Notes under the pieces: generated by a model
The model's input: the letters and a program-made list of their open reading frames with translations, nothing else
Database searches by the model: none
Told to the model about the DNA's origin: nothing
Part shown: one piece after another, positions 42,077 through 50,459 of the stretch
Layout of the letters: each line of letters starts with the position of its first letter
Numbering within the stretch: position 1 is the stretch's first letter
Made by a program: the position numbers and the translations under genes
NCBI GenBank assembly: GCA_016787415.1
Contig: JAEUUT010000070.1
Coordinates: forward strand, 186,001-250,000
DNA from: Saprospiraceae bacterium
Lineage (GTDB): Bacteria > Bacteroidota > Bacteroidia > Chitinophagales > Saprospiraceae
DNA length: 64,000 nt
Reading direction: 5' to 3'

Positions 42077-43585
42077 ATGAAAAAGTTAATAGTGGTCGCA
42101 CTGAGCGCGGCCATGCTCGGAGGACTGGTTGTGCTGGGCGGCGCGAACGCCTTCGGATACATGGGCGATCGGTCGGCGTCGTTTGGGACGCCTGCATTTG
42201 ACGGACAGGTTCACCTGGCAAACCTCACTAATGCACCCAATCCGGTGAATATGAATTTTACGCTTGCTGCCAACAAAACCCTCCCGGTGGTAGTGAACAT
42301 TCAAAGTGCCGTGCGCTCCCGCGAATTTTCCAATGGCGGCTTCGATATGCAAGACTTGCCCGAGGCATTCCGACGTTTTTTCGGCCCCAATATGCCCCAG
42401 GGCCAGTCGCCACGTGGCGGCAATGGCGATGATCAGGTACAAATGGGCACCGGCTCAGGCGTTATTATCAGCCCTGATGGTTACATCGTTACCAACAACC
42501 ACGTAGTGGCCGGCGCCGACGAACTGACGGTTACCCTCAACGACAAACGCTCCTTCAAGGCCAAAGTAGTGGGCACCGACCCGTCGACCGACCTGGGCCT
42601 GGTAAAAATAGAAGCCGAAGGGCTGCCGTTTGCCAATTTTTCCAATTCCGACGAAACGCAGGTGGGCGAATGGGTACTGGCAGTCGGCAATCCGTTCAAC
42701 CTGACTTCAACCGTCACAGCGGGCATCGTATCGGCCAAAGGACGCGATATTCATATTTTGCAGGATCAGGCGCCCATCGAGTCGTTTATTCAAACGGATG
42801 CAGCCATTAATCCCGGCAATTCCGGTGGCGCACTGGTCAACCTGAATGGCGATCTGATCGGTATCAACTCTGCCATCGCCAGTCCTACGGGTGCTTATGC
42901 CGGTTACGGATTTGCTATTCCTGCCAATATCGTCGCCAAAGTGGTCGATGACCTCAAAAAATACGGTGTGGCACAACGGGGCTACCTCGGCGTGGTCATC
43001 CGGGAGGTAAACAGTCAGTTGGCAAAAGACAAAGACCTGGAAGTAACCAGGGGAGTTTACGTCGACAGTCTGGCCGAAAACAGCGCAGCAGGCGCTGCCG
43101 GCATCCGCAAAGGTGATGTGATCACAAAAATAGACGGCCAGCCGATAGAGGCCTCTTCTTCTTTGCTCGAAGCCGTAGGCCGCCACCGCCCGGGCGACAA
43201 ACTTGATGTAGCAGTGATGCGCGGCAGTTCGGAAAAGGTGTTCAACGTTGTGTTGAAAAATCGGCAAGGCAATACCGAAGTGGTAAAAAAATCGGATGCT
43301 TCGGGTGTTTCGGCAGCGCTGGGCGCCGAATTTCAGACGCTCAGCCAAAAAGAAGCCCGCAAACTCGATGTCGACGGTGGTGTAAAGGTTGTACAACTGG
43401 GCCATGGCAAATTGGCCAGCCAGACCGACATGCGAGCAGGCTTTATCATCACAAAAGTGGATGGTAAACCGATACAGTCTACCGAAGACCTCACGGCTGC
43501 TTTAAGCAGCAAACAAGGCGGCGTCATGCTCGAAGGGGTTTATCCCGATCGACCCGGTACGTACTACTACGCCTTCGGAATGTAA
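42077..43585 (+). CDS. degP: DegP/HtrA-type periplasmic serine protease
   Basis: A 502-residue exported protein. The signal peptide is MKKLIVVALSAAMLGGLVVL. The trypsin-like domain has His in YIVTNNHVVAGADELTV, Asp in PSTDLGLVKIEAEG and Ser in DAAINPGNSGGALVNLNGDL. Two PDZ domains follow (about 310-395 and 415-500; RGYLGVVIREVN; KVVQLGHGKLAS). DegP proteases degrade or refold damaged envelope proteins. The upstream region has three LytTR-like repeats and a strong terminator follows, so it is a single-gene unit, probably induced by envelope stress through the LytTR protein at 44010. Confidence 0.93.
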   Translation: MKKLIVVALSAAMLGGLVVLGGANAFGYMGDRSASFGTPAFDGQVHLANLTNAPNPVNMNFTLAANKTLPVVVNIQSAVRSREFSNGGFDMQDLPEAFRRFFGPNMPQGQSPRGGNGDDQVQMGTGSGVIISPDGYIVTNNHVVAGADELTVTLNDKRSFKAKVVGTDPSTDLGLVKIEAEGLPFANFSNSDETQVGEWVLAVGNPFNLTSTVTAGIVSAKGRDIHILQDQAPIESFIQTDAAINPGNSGGALVNLNGDLIGINSAIASPTGAYAGYGFAIPANIVAKVVDDLKKYGVAQRGYLGVVIREVNSQLAKDKDLEVTRGVYVDSLAENSAAGAAGIRKGDVITKIDGQPIEASSSLLEAVGRHRPGDKLDVAVMRGSSEKVFNVVLKNRQGNTEVVKKSDASGVSAALGAEFQTLSQKEARKLDVDGGVKVVQLGHGKLASQTDMRAGFIITKVDGKPIQSTEDLTAALSSKQGGVMLEGVYPDRPGTYYYAFGM

Positions 43586-43629
43586 AAGACAGTTATTGCA
43601 CATGTTCGAAAATAGGTTTTGTTAGTTGG

Positions 43630-43664
43630 TAGCGACGCGCTGTTGAGTGCGTCGCTATTTTTTT
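43630..43664 (+). terminator. Rho-independent terminator of the degP-like gene
   Basis: TAGCGACGC (43630-43638) pairs with GCGTCGCTA (43649-43657), followed by a T-run on the plus strand, 45 bp after the stop codon. Confidence 0.85.
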
Positions 43665-43870
43665 AGAGGTGAGAGGCGATATGTGAGAGGTGAGAGGCGA
43701 GAAGTGAGAGAGTGAGAGAGGGCACTCATTACCACCGCGAACGAGCCCTGAAAGGGCGTATGCAATAGCGTAGGGCAACGCCCTACGTATTCGTTCCGAC
43801 CCCACAAAAACACAACCCACAAGGCCCTACGTATTCGTCCAAATTAAAAATACGCCCAATGGCACCGCCC
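43665..43870. repeat. Mixed repeats upstream of the LytTR gene
   Basis: First comes a degenerate GAGAGGT/GAGAAGT heptad-like stretch (about 43665-43725, the complement of the CACCTCT family). A REP-like part follows with the palindrome CGTAGGGC AAC GCCCTACG (43769-43787). Three copies of a GTATTCGTTCC-like element occur near 43786, 43832 and 43878. No gene is visible here. Confidence 0.6.
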
Positions 43871-43961
43871 GGTGTATTCGTTCCAATTGAATTCAACCTA
43901 TTCCCACCTACCTCGTAATTTTGCGGCCAATAAAACATCAAAGCCAGAAAATACTCCCTTT

Positions 43962-44009
<48 letters not shown>

Positions 44010-44010
<1 letters not shown>

Positions 44011-44711
44011 TGAAATACCTCATCATCGACGACAATCCAATGGCGCGTGCCGTACTGCGCCAAATAGCCTCCAGCCTGGATGGACTGGTACTCGCAGGAG
44101 AATGTGCTTCCGCACTGGAAGCCTTCAACGTGTTGCAGAAAGAGTCGGTTGATCTGTTGCTGCTGGATGTGGAAATGCCGGAAATGAACGGACTGGAGTT
44201 GTTGCAGAGCCTTTCCACCCGACCTTTGGTGATACTGATCACCTCCAAAACCGAATATGCAGTAGAAGCATTCGACCTGAATGTGGTGGATTACATCGTA
44301 AAGCCGGTAACCATTGCACGTTTTATGGCGGCTGTACAGCGCGCACGGGAAATCTGGGAAGGGCGGCACAATACGGTCGAAAACAGCACCGAAAAAGATT
44401 ACTTGTTTGTACGTACTGATGGGGCGCTGATCAAAATCCGCTACGATGAAATCATGTGGGTGCAGGCACTGGTCGATTATGTACAATTCGTCACGCTTTC
44501 AGGCAAAAAATATACCGTTCATGCCACAATGAAGGCAGTAGCAGCGCATCTCCACGACCGTCGTTTTGTGCGTACCCATCGTTCCTACATTGTCAATACG
44601 GATAAAATTGATCGTATTGAGGAAAATACCATGATTGTAATTGGCAAGCAGGTTATCCCCATGAGCGAACAGTATAAGACGGCGGTGATGGAGCGCATCA
44701 ACCTGCTTTAA
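44010..44711 (+). CDS. LytTR-family response regulator
   Basis: A 233-residue regulator. The start is taken as TTG at 44010, which begins the receiver at LKYLIIDDNPMARAVLRQIA; an upstream ATG at 43872 would translate the heptad repeat. The receiver has the acid pair in LIIDDN, the acceptor Asp in LLLLDVEMPEMNGLE and the Lys in VVDYIVKPVTIA. The LytTR domain follows (about 135-233; FVRTDGALIKIRYDEIMWVQ, FVRTHRSYIVNTDKIDRIEE). LytTR proteins bind direct repeats of about 21 bp period, and two such promoters flank this gene. The partner kinase may be elsewhere, or the hybrid kinase at 45448. Confidence 0.88.
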
Positions 44712-44718
44712 CCGCCTG

Positions 44719-44805
44719 CTACCGACACAACTTCACTGCTCACCGAGGCATTCTCCTGCCTCACCGATTCATTCAGCATACAAGTATGCCATACCTGCAC
44801 ATTTG
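44719..44805 (+). promoter_or_regulatory. LytTR-type promoter of the Ala/Lys-rich gene (three 21-bp-spaced repeats)
   Basis: CTACCGA (44719), TCACCGA (44740) and TCACCGA (44761) stand at 21-bp steps, with a -7-like box CACATTTG at 44798-44805. The distance from the last repeat to the box is the same as upstream of the degP-like gene, and the whole unit is 87 bp in both cases. Confidence 0.7.
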
Positions 44806-44911
44806 TCCTGTTAGTTCACTCGACGGCCGCAGGGACTGGATGGATGCACCCACCACCTCTTGATTCCGGTTCCTGCGGTCGGCCACTTTTCACACCATTA
44901 ATTTTTCAAGC

Positions 44912-45289
44912 ATGAAATTTCTGAAAGTTTTCAGCCTGGCCCTGCTGACCCTGTTCGTTGCAGCCCAATCCGCTTCTGCACAGGCCGCCGCCGCCACCAA
45001 ACCCGTTGCCCAGCCCGCCGTAATGCACAATACTGCGCAAAAAACGGCTACCACTGCCAAGCCCGCAGCCACCAGCCAGCCACAGGCCAAGCCCGCTGCC
45101 AATGAAAAAAGTACCCAGCCGGGCGAGCACGCAAAAGCGGCGAACGCCAAAAGTGCTACCCACAAAACACACCGCAAGCACAAAGCCAAAAAAACAACGG
45201 GCGCGGCTACTTCGACCACAGAAATGAAAGGCAAATCGCACCATGACGCCGCCGGAGATAAAAAAGCCGCTAAACCCGAAAAGCAATAA
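44912..45289 (+). CDS. Secreted Ala/Lys/Thr-rich low-complexity protein
   Basis: A 125-residue protein with a signal peptide (MKFLKVFSLALLTLFVAAQS) and a mature chain made almost only of Ala, Lys, Thr, Gln, Pro and His (KPAATSQPQAKPAANEKSTQ; THKTHRKHKAKKTT). It looks disordered and very basic. No family can be named. A strong terminator follows directly, and the promoter has the same LytTR-like architecture as the degP-like gene. It may be an envelope-stress protein or a polyanion binder; both are inferences. Confidence 0.7.
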   Translation: MKFLKVFSLALLTLFVAAQSASAQAAAATKPVAQPAVMHNTAQKTATTAKPAATSQPQAKPAANEKSTQPGEHAKAANAKSATHKTHRKHKAKKTTGAATSTTEMKGKSHHDAAGDKKAAKPEKQ

Positions 45290-45316
45290 GCACGATAGGA
45301 AGATTGTTTTCATCGC

Positions 45317-45356
45317 CCGGGTGTGCCGAAAGGTGTACCCGGTTTTTTTGTTTTTT
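45317..45356 (+). terminator. Rho-independent terminator
   Basis: An 11-bp stem (45317-45327 with 45332-45342, including G-T pairs) around a GAAA loop is followed by a long T-run. It ends the Ala/Lys-rich gene and shows that the hybrid kinase cannot start at the upstream ATG at 45304. Confidence 0.9.
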
Positions 45357-45447
45357 AAATGCTCTGACTATGCAGAAATCTATACCGGCATACCGACTGC
45401 CGTTGCCGGAGCATGTGTACCTTCGTCCTGCTTTCAAAAACAGTAAT

Positions 45448-47235
45448 ATGGAAGAAAATCGTGCAGGACTTCGGCGTTCGGCGGTCCGCTTTGTTGTCAG
45501 TATCTACCTGTTCTTTTTTATCCTTGCAGTAGTGGCATTTTTTGTGGTGACAGAATTGGAGAACGACAATCTTGTACACGACACCCAACTCGAACGCGGG
45601 GTGATTACCCTTGTTTTTCTGGCCTCCTGGTCGTTCGTCTGTTACCGTCTTTACCGGATCAATACCCGTATTTTTGATCAGCGCTCGCAGGTGTTCGATG
45701 CACGCGAGGCGGAGTATTACGCCACCCGCGAACTGGCCCGGCTGCGCGAACAGTTTATGGCCAATATGAGCCACGAAATACGCACGCCGCTCAATGCCAT
45801 TGTTGGCTTTTGCCACCTGCTTGCCCGCTCCAACCTGGGCGCTCGCGAACGGGAATTGTCGGATAATATCCAGATTGCCAGTGAAAATCTGCTGACTATC
45901 GTAAATGACATCCTGGATTTTTCCAAAATAGAAGCCGGTATGATGGTGCTGGAAAACCTGCCGTTCGACCCTGCTGGTTTGTTTAAATCGGTGCAACAAA
46001 TGTTTGGTGAAAAAGCGCGACAAAAAAACCTTTCACTTGAACTTGTACTTGCACCGGGCATACCCACCCAGATTTCAGGCGACCCAACGCGCCTCACCCA
46101 GATCATGATTAATCTTGTGGGAAATGCCCTGAAATTTACCGAAAAGGGCGGGGTAGTGGTCAGCATCAGCCCTGTTGTACAAAAAGCCGAGCAACAGCGT
46201 ATCCAACTCCGCATCGAAGTGCGCGATTCCGGCATTGGCATTCCGACCAACCAACTCGAACGCATTTTCGAAAGATTCACCCAGTCTGACGAACAAACCA
46301 CGCGTATCTACGGCGGTACGGGCCTGGGACTTTCCATTGTAAAAGGACTGGTTGAGGCCATGCAAGGCGCCGTAAGTGTAGAAAGCAGGCCCGGAGAAGG
46401 CAGTGTTTTTACCGTATTGCTGTCGTTCGAAACCGTTTCTGAAAATGCAGGAATCTCGGCGGATTCTTTAGCACAACAGCCGGAACGTTTGATTTCGGAG
46501 ACCCTGCCCGACTTGCGTATCCTGGTGGCCGAAGATAATCTTATGAATCGCCGGGTTGTGGAGTTGTTGTTCGACGAATGGAAATGCCGCTACATGATGG
46601 CCCAAACCGGCCGCGAGGCAGTAGCCTTGCTGGCGCAATCGCCGCAGTTTTTCGACCTCGTTCTGATGGATATTCACATGCCTGAAATGGACGGGTATGA
46701 AGCCACACAATTGATTCGCCAAAAACTCGGCTTGTCTGTCCCCATTGTGGCTATGACAGCCCATGCACTGGCGGGCGAGCGGGAAAAATGCCTTCAACTT
46801 GGTATGAACGATTACATTGCCAAGCCTATCCGCGAGCAGGAACTGTACCACCTGATCCGCCGTTTTGTGGCGCCAGCCAGCAAGGCCGACGAATTTGGCT
46901 TCGATCGAGCCTATTTGCAGGAAACAACACTGGGCAACGTCGCCTATCAGGGCGAATTAGCCAGGATTTTTCTCGACCAGGCGCCCAAAGACCTGCAAGC
47001 CATTGCCGCCGCCTTGCATACAGGTGATAGGGCCTCGGCCGCCAAAGCGGCCCACAGTATGAAAAGTACCGTGGGGTACATGGGATTTGCACACAATATC
47101 GGACAACAGTTGGCCGCCTTCGAAAAAGCCTGCGATCAGGGAAAAGATACCACGCTTTTGTTGGACGACTGGAAAGGTATACAACAGTCTGTCGAAAAAG
47201 CCAAAGCACTGATTATTAAAGAATTCGGACAATAA
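45448..47235 (+). CDS. Hybrid sensor histidine kinase with receiver and HPt domains
   Basis: A 595-residue protein from the Met of MEENRAGLRRSAVRFVVSIY; an ATG at 45370 is possible but is very near the preceding terminator. Two membrane helices (about 14-36 and 48-68) enclose a short periplasmic loop. The kinase has FMANMSHEIRTPLNAIVGFC with the phospho-acceptor His, N-box QIMINLVGNALKFTEKGG, and G-boxes RDSGIGIP and GGTGLGLSIVKGL. A receiver follows (RILVAEDN; VLMDIHMPEMDGYE; IAKPI) and then an HPt domain with KAAHSMKSTVGYMG. It is a full phosphorelay in one chain. An ion-channel gene starts 3 bp after its stop. Confidence 0.93.
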   Translation: MEENRAGLRRSAVRFVVSIYLFFFILAVVAFFVVTELENDNLVHDTQLERGVITLVFLASWSFVCYRLYRINTRIFDQRSQVFDAREAEYYATRELARLREQFMANMSHEIRTPLNAIVGFCHLLARSNLGARERELSDNIQIASENLLTIVNDILDFSKIEAGMMVLENLPFDPAGLFKSVQQMFGEKARQKNLSLELVLAPGIPTQISGDPTRLTQIMINLVGNALKFTEKGGVVVSISPVVQKAEQQRIQLRIEVRDSGIGIPTNQLERIFERFTQSDEQTTRIYGGTGLGLSIVKGLVEAMQGAVSVESRPGEGSVFTVLLSFETVSENAGISADSLAQQPERLISETLPDLRILVAEDNLMNRRVVELLFDEWKCRYMMAQTGREAVALLAQSPQFFDLVLMDIHMPEMDGYEATQLIRQKLGLSVPIVAMTAHALAGEREKCLQLGMNDYIAKPIREQELYHLIRRFVAPASKADEFGFDRAYLQETTLGNVAYQGELARIFLDQAPKDLQAIAAALHTGDRASAAKAAHSMKSTVGYMGFAHNIGQQLAAFEKACDQGKDTTLLLDDWKGIQQSVEKAKALIIKEFGQ

Positions 47236-47238
47236 CAT

Positions 47239-47796
47239 ATGCGTAAACACTTGCTGAGAAAACAACATTTCCGACAGATGCGTGAAGTATGGCCTTTTGT
47301 GCTGGTGCTGTTGAGCGGTGCGCTGATTTTTCTGGCCGATATGTACGAACTGGAGAACCCGCTTTTCCGGGAAACGGTTTTGATTTGTGTCAGTATTGCA
47401 AAATCTGTGTGGTTTTTGTGGTTCGTGGTTCGACGCATCCGAAAAGATGCCGTGCAGTCATTTCATTTCCAGGAATTTATGCTGTTTATCGGGCTCAGCG
47501 TATTGTTGTATGTTTTGTCGTATGCCATCGATTTTTACTGCCTGTACCAGATTCGACCCGATGCTTTTAAAGGACTGCCCGCACCGCCCGATTTACTCGA
47601 TGATTTTATCACGTTTTTTTATTTCAGCGTCACCAATTTTACCACAGCAGGGCTGGGCGATGTAGTGCCCGGCGTGGTAAGCGCCCGGCTGTTCGTAGCG
47701 CTGGAACTGATCGTGTCGTTTTTCTTTTCCATTTTTGTGATAGCCAATCTGGCCATGTTGCGGGAAGCGTTTGCGGAGAAACAGCGGAGGGGGTGA
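47239..47796 (+). CDS. Ion-channel-like membrane protein with an altered selectivity filter
   Basis: A 185-residue protein with three N-terminal hydrophobic helices (about 20-36, 46-64, 80-103), a pore segment FYFSVTNFTTAGLGDVVPGV (about 127-146) and a last helix (ARLFVALELIVSFFFSIFVI). The pore segment follows the potassium-channel plan SxTxxTTxGxGDxxP, but the filter reads TAGLGD instead of TVGYGD. The ion may thus differ or selectivity may be lower. It begins 3 bp after the hybrid kinase gene, so the two are co-expressed. Confidence 0.75.
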   Translation: MRKHLLRKQHFRQMREVWPFVLVLLSGALIFLADMYELENPLFRETVLICVSIAKSVWFLWFVVRRIRKDAVQSFHFQEFMLFIGLSVLLYVLSYAIDFYCLYQIRPDAFKGLPAPPDLLDDFITFFYFSVTNFTTAGLGDVVPGVVSARLFVALELIVSFFFSIFVIANLAMLREAFAEKQRRG

Positions 47797-47928
47797 ACGC
47801 CCTGAACTGCCCTGTTCCCTTTCCACATTTCCCAAAAAGTACATGAATCCGGCCAAAACAGACAAGTCGCTTCTTGTCGGAATTTCTTCTCTTTGTATCC
47901 GGAAAAATGGCGCCCAGCCACCTGATAC

Positions 47929-50301
47929 ATGAAAAAAGCCCTCCTCTCCCTTGCCTCTTTGTGCCTCTTTTTGAGCATAAAAGCCCAATCCATTCCCCAA
48001 AATCGCCTCGACAAAGCCTGGGATGCTTACTGGATCACCGTGCCCGACCTGCCTGCATCGGAATACCAGGTTTGTCTTTTCAGGAAAAAACTCTCCCTCT
48101 CGGAGCCGCTTCCATCCGCTTACGTCGTGCATGTGTCGGCCGACAACCGCTACAAACTGTTTGTCAACGGCAAACTGGTGTCGCTGGGGCCCGCGCGCGG
48201 CGACCTTAATCACTGGCGCTACGAAACCATCGACCTGGCGCCGTACCTCCATCCTGGCGACAACATTCTGGCTGCCCAGGTGTGGAACGAGGCCGACTGG
48301 CGCCCGGAAGCGCAGATTTCACTGCGCACCGGTTTTTTGCTACAAGGCAGCACCCCGGCTGAAGCGGCTGTCAATACCGGCGACTCGTGGAAATGCACCC
48401 GCGATGAAAGTTATACGCCCCTCAAAGTGCGCATGTGGACGTATTATGTCACCGGCCCCGGCGAATACATCGACCTGGCCCGACAGCCCAAAGGCTGGAA
48501 AGAAGCCGGTTTTGATGACAGCCGCTGGAAAAAATCGCAAGTGCTTTCCAACGCCGTGCCCAAAAATGTGCAAGGCCCTTATGGCTCGCCCAATGGCTGG
48601 ATGCTGACGCCTTCACCGCTGCCGCAAATGGAGTTGAAGCAGGAGCGCTTCGGAAAGGTGCTGCGCGCCTCGGGCGCCGAAATACCCGCCGGATTTCCAT
48701 TGGAAACAGGTAAAATGACCATACCAGCCCGTACAAAAGTCACCCTGTTGCTTGATCAGACGTACCTGACCAACGCCTATCCGACGCTCGTGTTCAGTGG
48801 TGGCAAAAATGCCACAATTTCACTGACATACGCGGAAGCCTTGTTTACCAAATACCCGGAAAAAGGCAATCGGAACGAAATCGAAGGCAAACAAATGATC
48901 GGCCGTAAAGACAGCCTGTTGTCCGATGGCTCTGCCGGGCAAACCTTTACCACGCTGGCATTTCGGACTTTCCGTTTTGTCGAAATGAGAATAGAGACAA
49001 AGGACGAACCCCTGCATATCGACGACCTGTACAGTACCTTCACAGGCTATCCGTTTCAGCGCAAGGCAGCTGCGGAATCTGCCAGCGCGGAGTGGGCGCA
49101 AATACTCGACATCGGCTGGCGTACAGCGCGTTTGTGCGCCGTGGAAACGTATATGGATTGCCCGTATTACGAACAATTGCAGTATATCGGCGACGCTCGG
49201 ATTCAGGCACTCGTGTCCATTTACAACACTGGTGATGTGCGGCTCCTGCGCAATGCACTCAACCAGATGGACGAATCGCGCCAGCCGGAAGGCGTCACGC
49301 TCAGCCGGCACCCGTCGTACACGCCGCAGTATATCCCGACTTTCTCGCTGTGGTACATCGGAATGCTGTACGATTTCAACCGATATGTCGACGATCCTGA
49401 TTTTGTACGGACAAAACTCGCAGGCACCCGGCAAATTCTGGAGTATTTTCATCGGTATCAATTGCCGGATGGCGCGCTGGCCCATGTCCCGCAATGGATG
49501 TTTACGGACTGGGTGGATACCAAAGGCTGGCAATCGGGCGTAGGCCCAACAGGCAAGGACGGCACTTCTGCCATGATCGACCTGCAATTGCTGTGGGCGT
49601 ATCAATTGGCTGCCGAACTGGAACAACAGTTGGGCATGCCCGCTTTTTCGACGCTGTACAACCAGCGCGCCCAACTGTTGAAAAAAACAATCCGGCTGCG
49701 GTATTGGGCTTCCAATCGCCAATTGTTTGCGGATGACGCCGAACACACCTTCTTTTCCCAGCATACCAATGCGCTGGCTATCCTGACCGGATTGGTGCAA
49801 GGCCCCGAAGCCGGCCAATTGGCCGAACGCCTGCGCGACGACCAAACCCTTGCCCCGGCTTCGATTTACTTTCGTTATTACCTGCATCTGGCATGGATCA
49901 AGGCCGGTATGGGCAACAACTATTCCGCCTGGCTCGATCCATGGCGCGAAAACATAGCGATGGGAATGACCACCTGGGCCGAAGTGTCGGACGTCAACAA
50001 GACGCGTTCCGACTGCCATGCCTGGGGCGCCAGCCCGAATATCGAATATTTCAGAACCGTGCTGGGGATCGATAGTGCAGCGCCAGGTTTTTCCAAAGTG
50101 CTTATTGAGCCGCATCTGGGTGCGCTAAAGAATGCAGGCGGGAGTATTCCGCACCCCAAAGGCGAACTTTCAGTTAATTATGAACTGAAAAACGGGAAAT
50201 GGGACATTCACATCATTTTGCCAGCAAAAACAAGTGGAACACTGAAATGGAAAGGCAAAACAACCGTGTTGAAGTCGGGTGAGAACAGGTTTTTATTTTG
50301 A
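47929..50301 (+). CDS. Alpha-L-rhamnosidase-like glycoside hydrolase (GH78 type)
   Basis: A 790-residue exported enzyme with a signal peptide (MKKALLSLASLCLFLSIKAQ). Two N-terminal beta domains (about 25-370; HVSADNRYKLFVNGKLVSLG; IDLAPYLHPGDNILAAQVWN) precede an alpha/alpha barrel (about 390-720). Barrel motifs include YMDCPYYEQLQYIGDARIQA, which holds a likely acid, and MFTDWVDTKGWQSGVGPTGK. A C-terminal beta domain ends the chain. GH78 enzymes remove rhamnose from plant or bacterial polysaccharides. There is no sorting domain at the C-terminus, so it is probably periplasmic. The fold is secure, the substrate less so. Confidence 0.85.
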   Translation: MKKALLSLASLCLFLSIKAQSIPQNRLDKAWDAYWITVPDLPASEYQVCLFRKKLSLSEPLPSAYVVHVSADNRYKLFVNGKLVSLGPARGDLNHWRYETIDLAPYLHPGDNILAAQVWNEADWRPEAQISLRTGFLLQGSTPAEAAVNTGDSWKCTRDESYTPLKVRMWTYYVTGPGEYIDLARQPKGWKEAGFDDSRWKKSQVLSNAVPKNVQGPYGSPNGWMLTPSPLPQMELKQERFGKVLRASGAEIPAGFPLETGKMTIPARTKVTLLLDQTYLTNAYPTLVFSGGKNATISLTYAEALFTKYPEKGNRNEIEGKQMIGRKDSLLSDGSAGQTFTTLAFRTFRFVEMRIETKDEPLHIDDLYSTFTGYPFQRKAAAESASAEWAQILDIGWRTARLCAVETYMDCPYYEQLQYIGDARIQALVSIYNTGDVRLLRNALNQMDESRQPEGVTLSRHPSYTPQYIPTFSLWYIGMLYDFNRYVDDPDFVRTKLAGTRQILEYFHRYQLPDGALAHVPQWMFTDWVDTKGWQSGVGPTGKDGTSAMIDLQLLWAYQLAAELEQQLGMPAFSTLYNQRAQLLKKTIRLRYWASNRQLFADDAEHTFFSQHTNALAILTGLVQGPEAGQLAERLRDDQTLAPASIYFRYYLHLAWIKAGMGNNYSAWLDPWRENIAMGMTTWAEVSDVNKTRSDCHAWGASPNIEYFRTVLGIDSAAPGFSKVLIEPHLGALKNAGGSIPHPKGELSVNYELKNGKWDIHIILPAKTSGTLKWKGKTTVLKSGENRFLF

Positions 50302-50459
50302 CTTGACACAGTATTTCCAATGATTTTTTACCAAAACCCTTGCGCCTGTAAATAATTGTTTGAATAGCGCTAATATTGCCCGCGCCGGGAAAAAACGCCC
50401 GACTCACATGCCCGACCAGGTTAAGCCGCAATGGTTTACTATCAATTATCCAGTCTAAC

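Noticed and set aside
45304..45447. ATG start for the hybrid kinase at 45304
   Set aside because: It lies before a strong terminator (45317-45356) and gives a non-conserved leader.
48820..50115. 431-codon frame antisense to the rhamnosidase gene
   Set aside because: It is the shadow of a GC-rich gene; the sense strand has full family motifs and a signal peptide.
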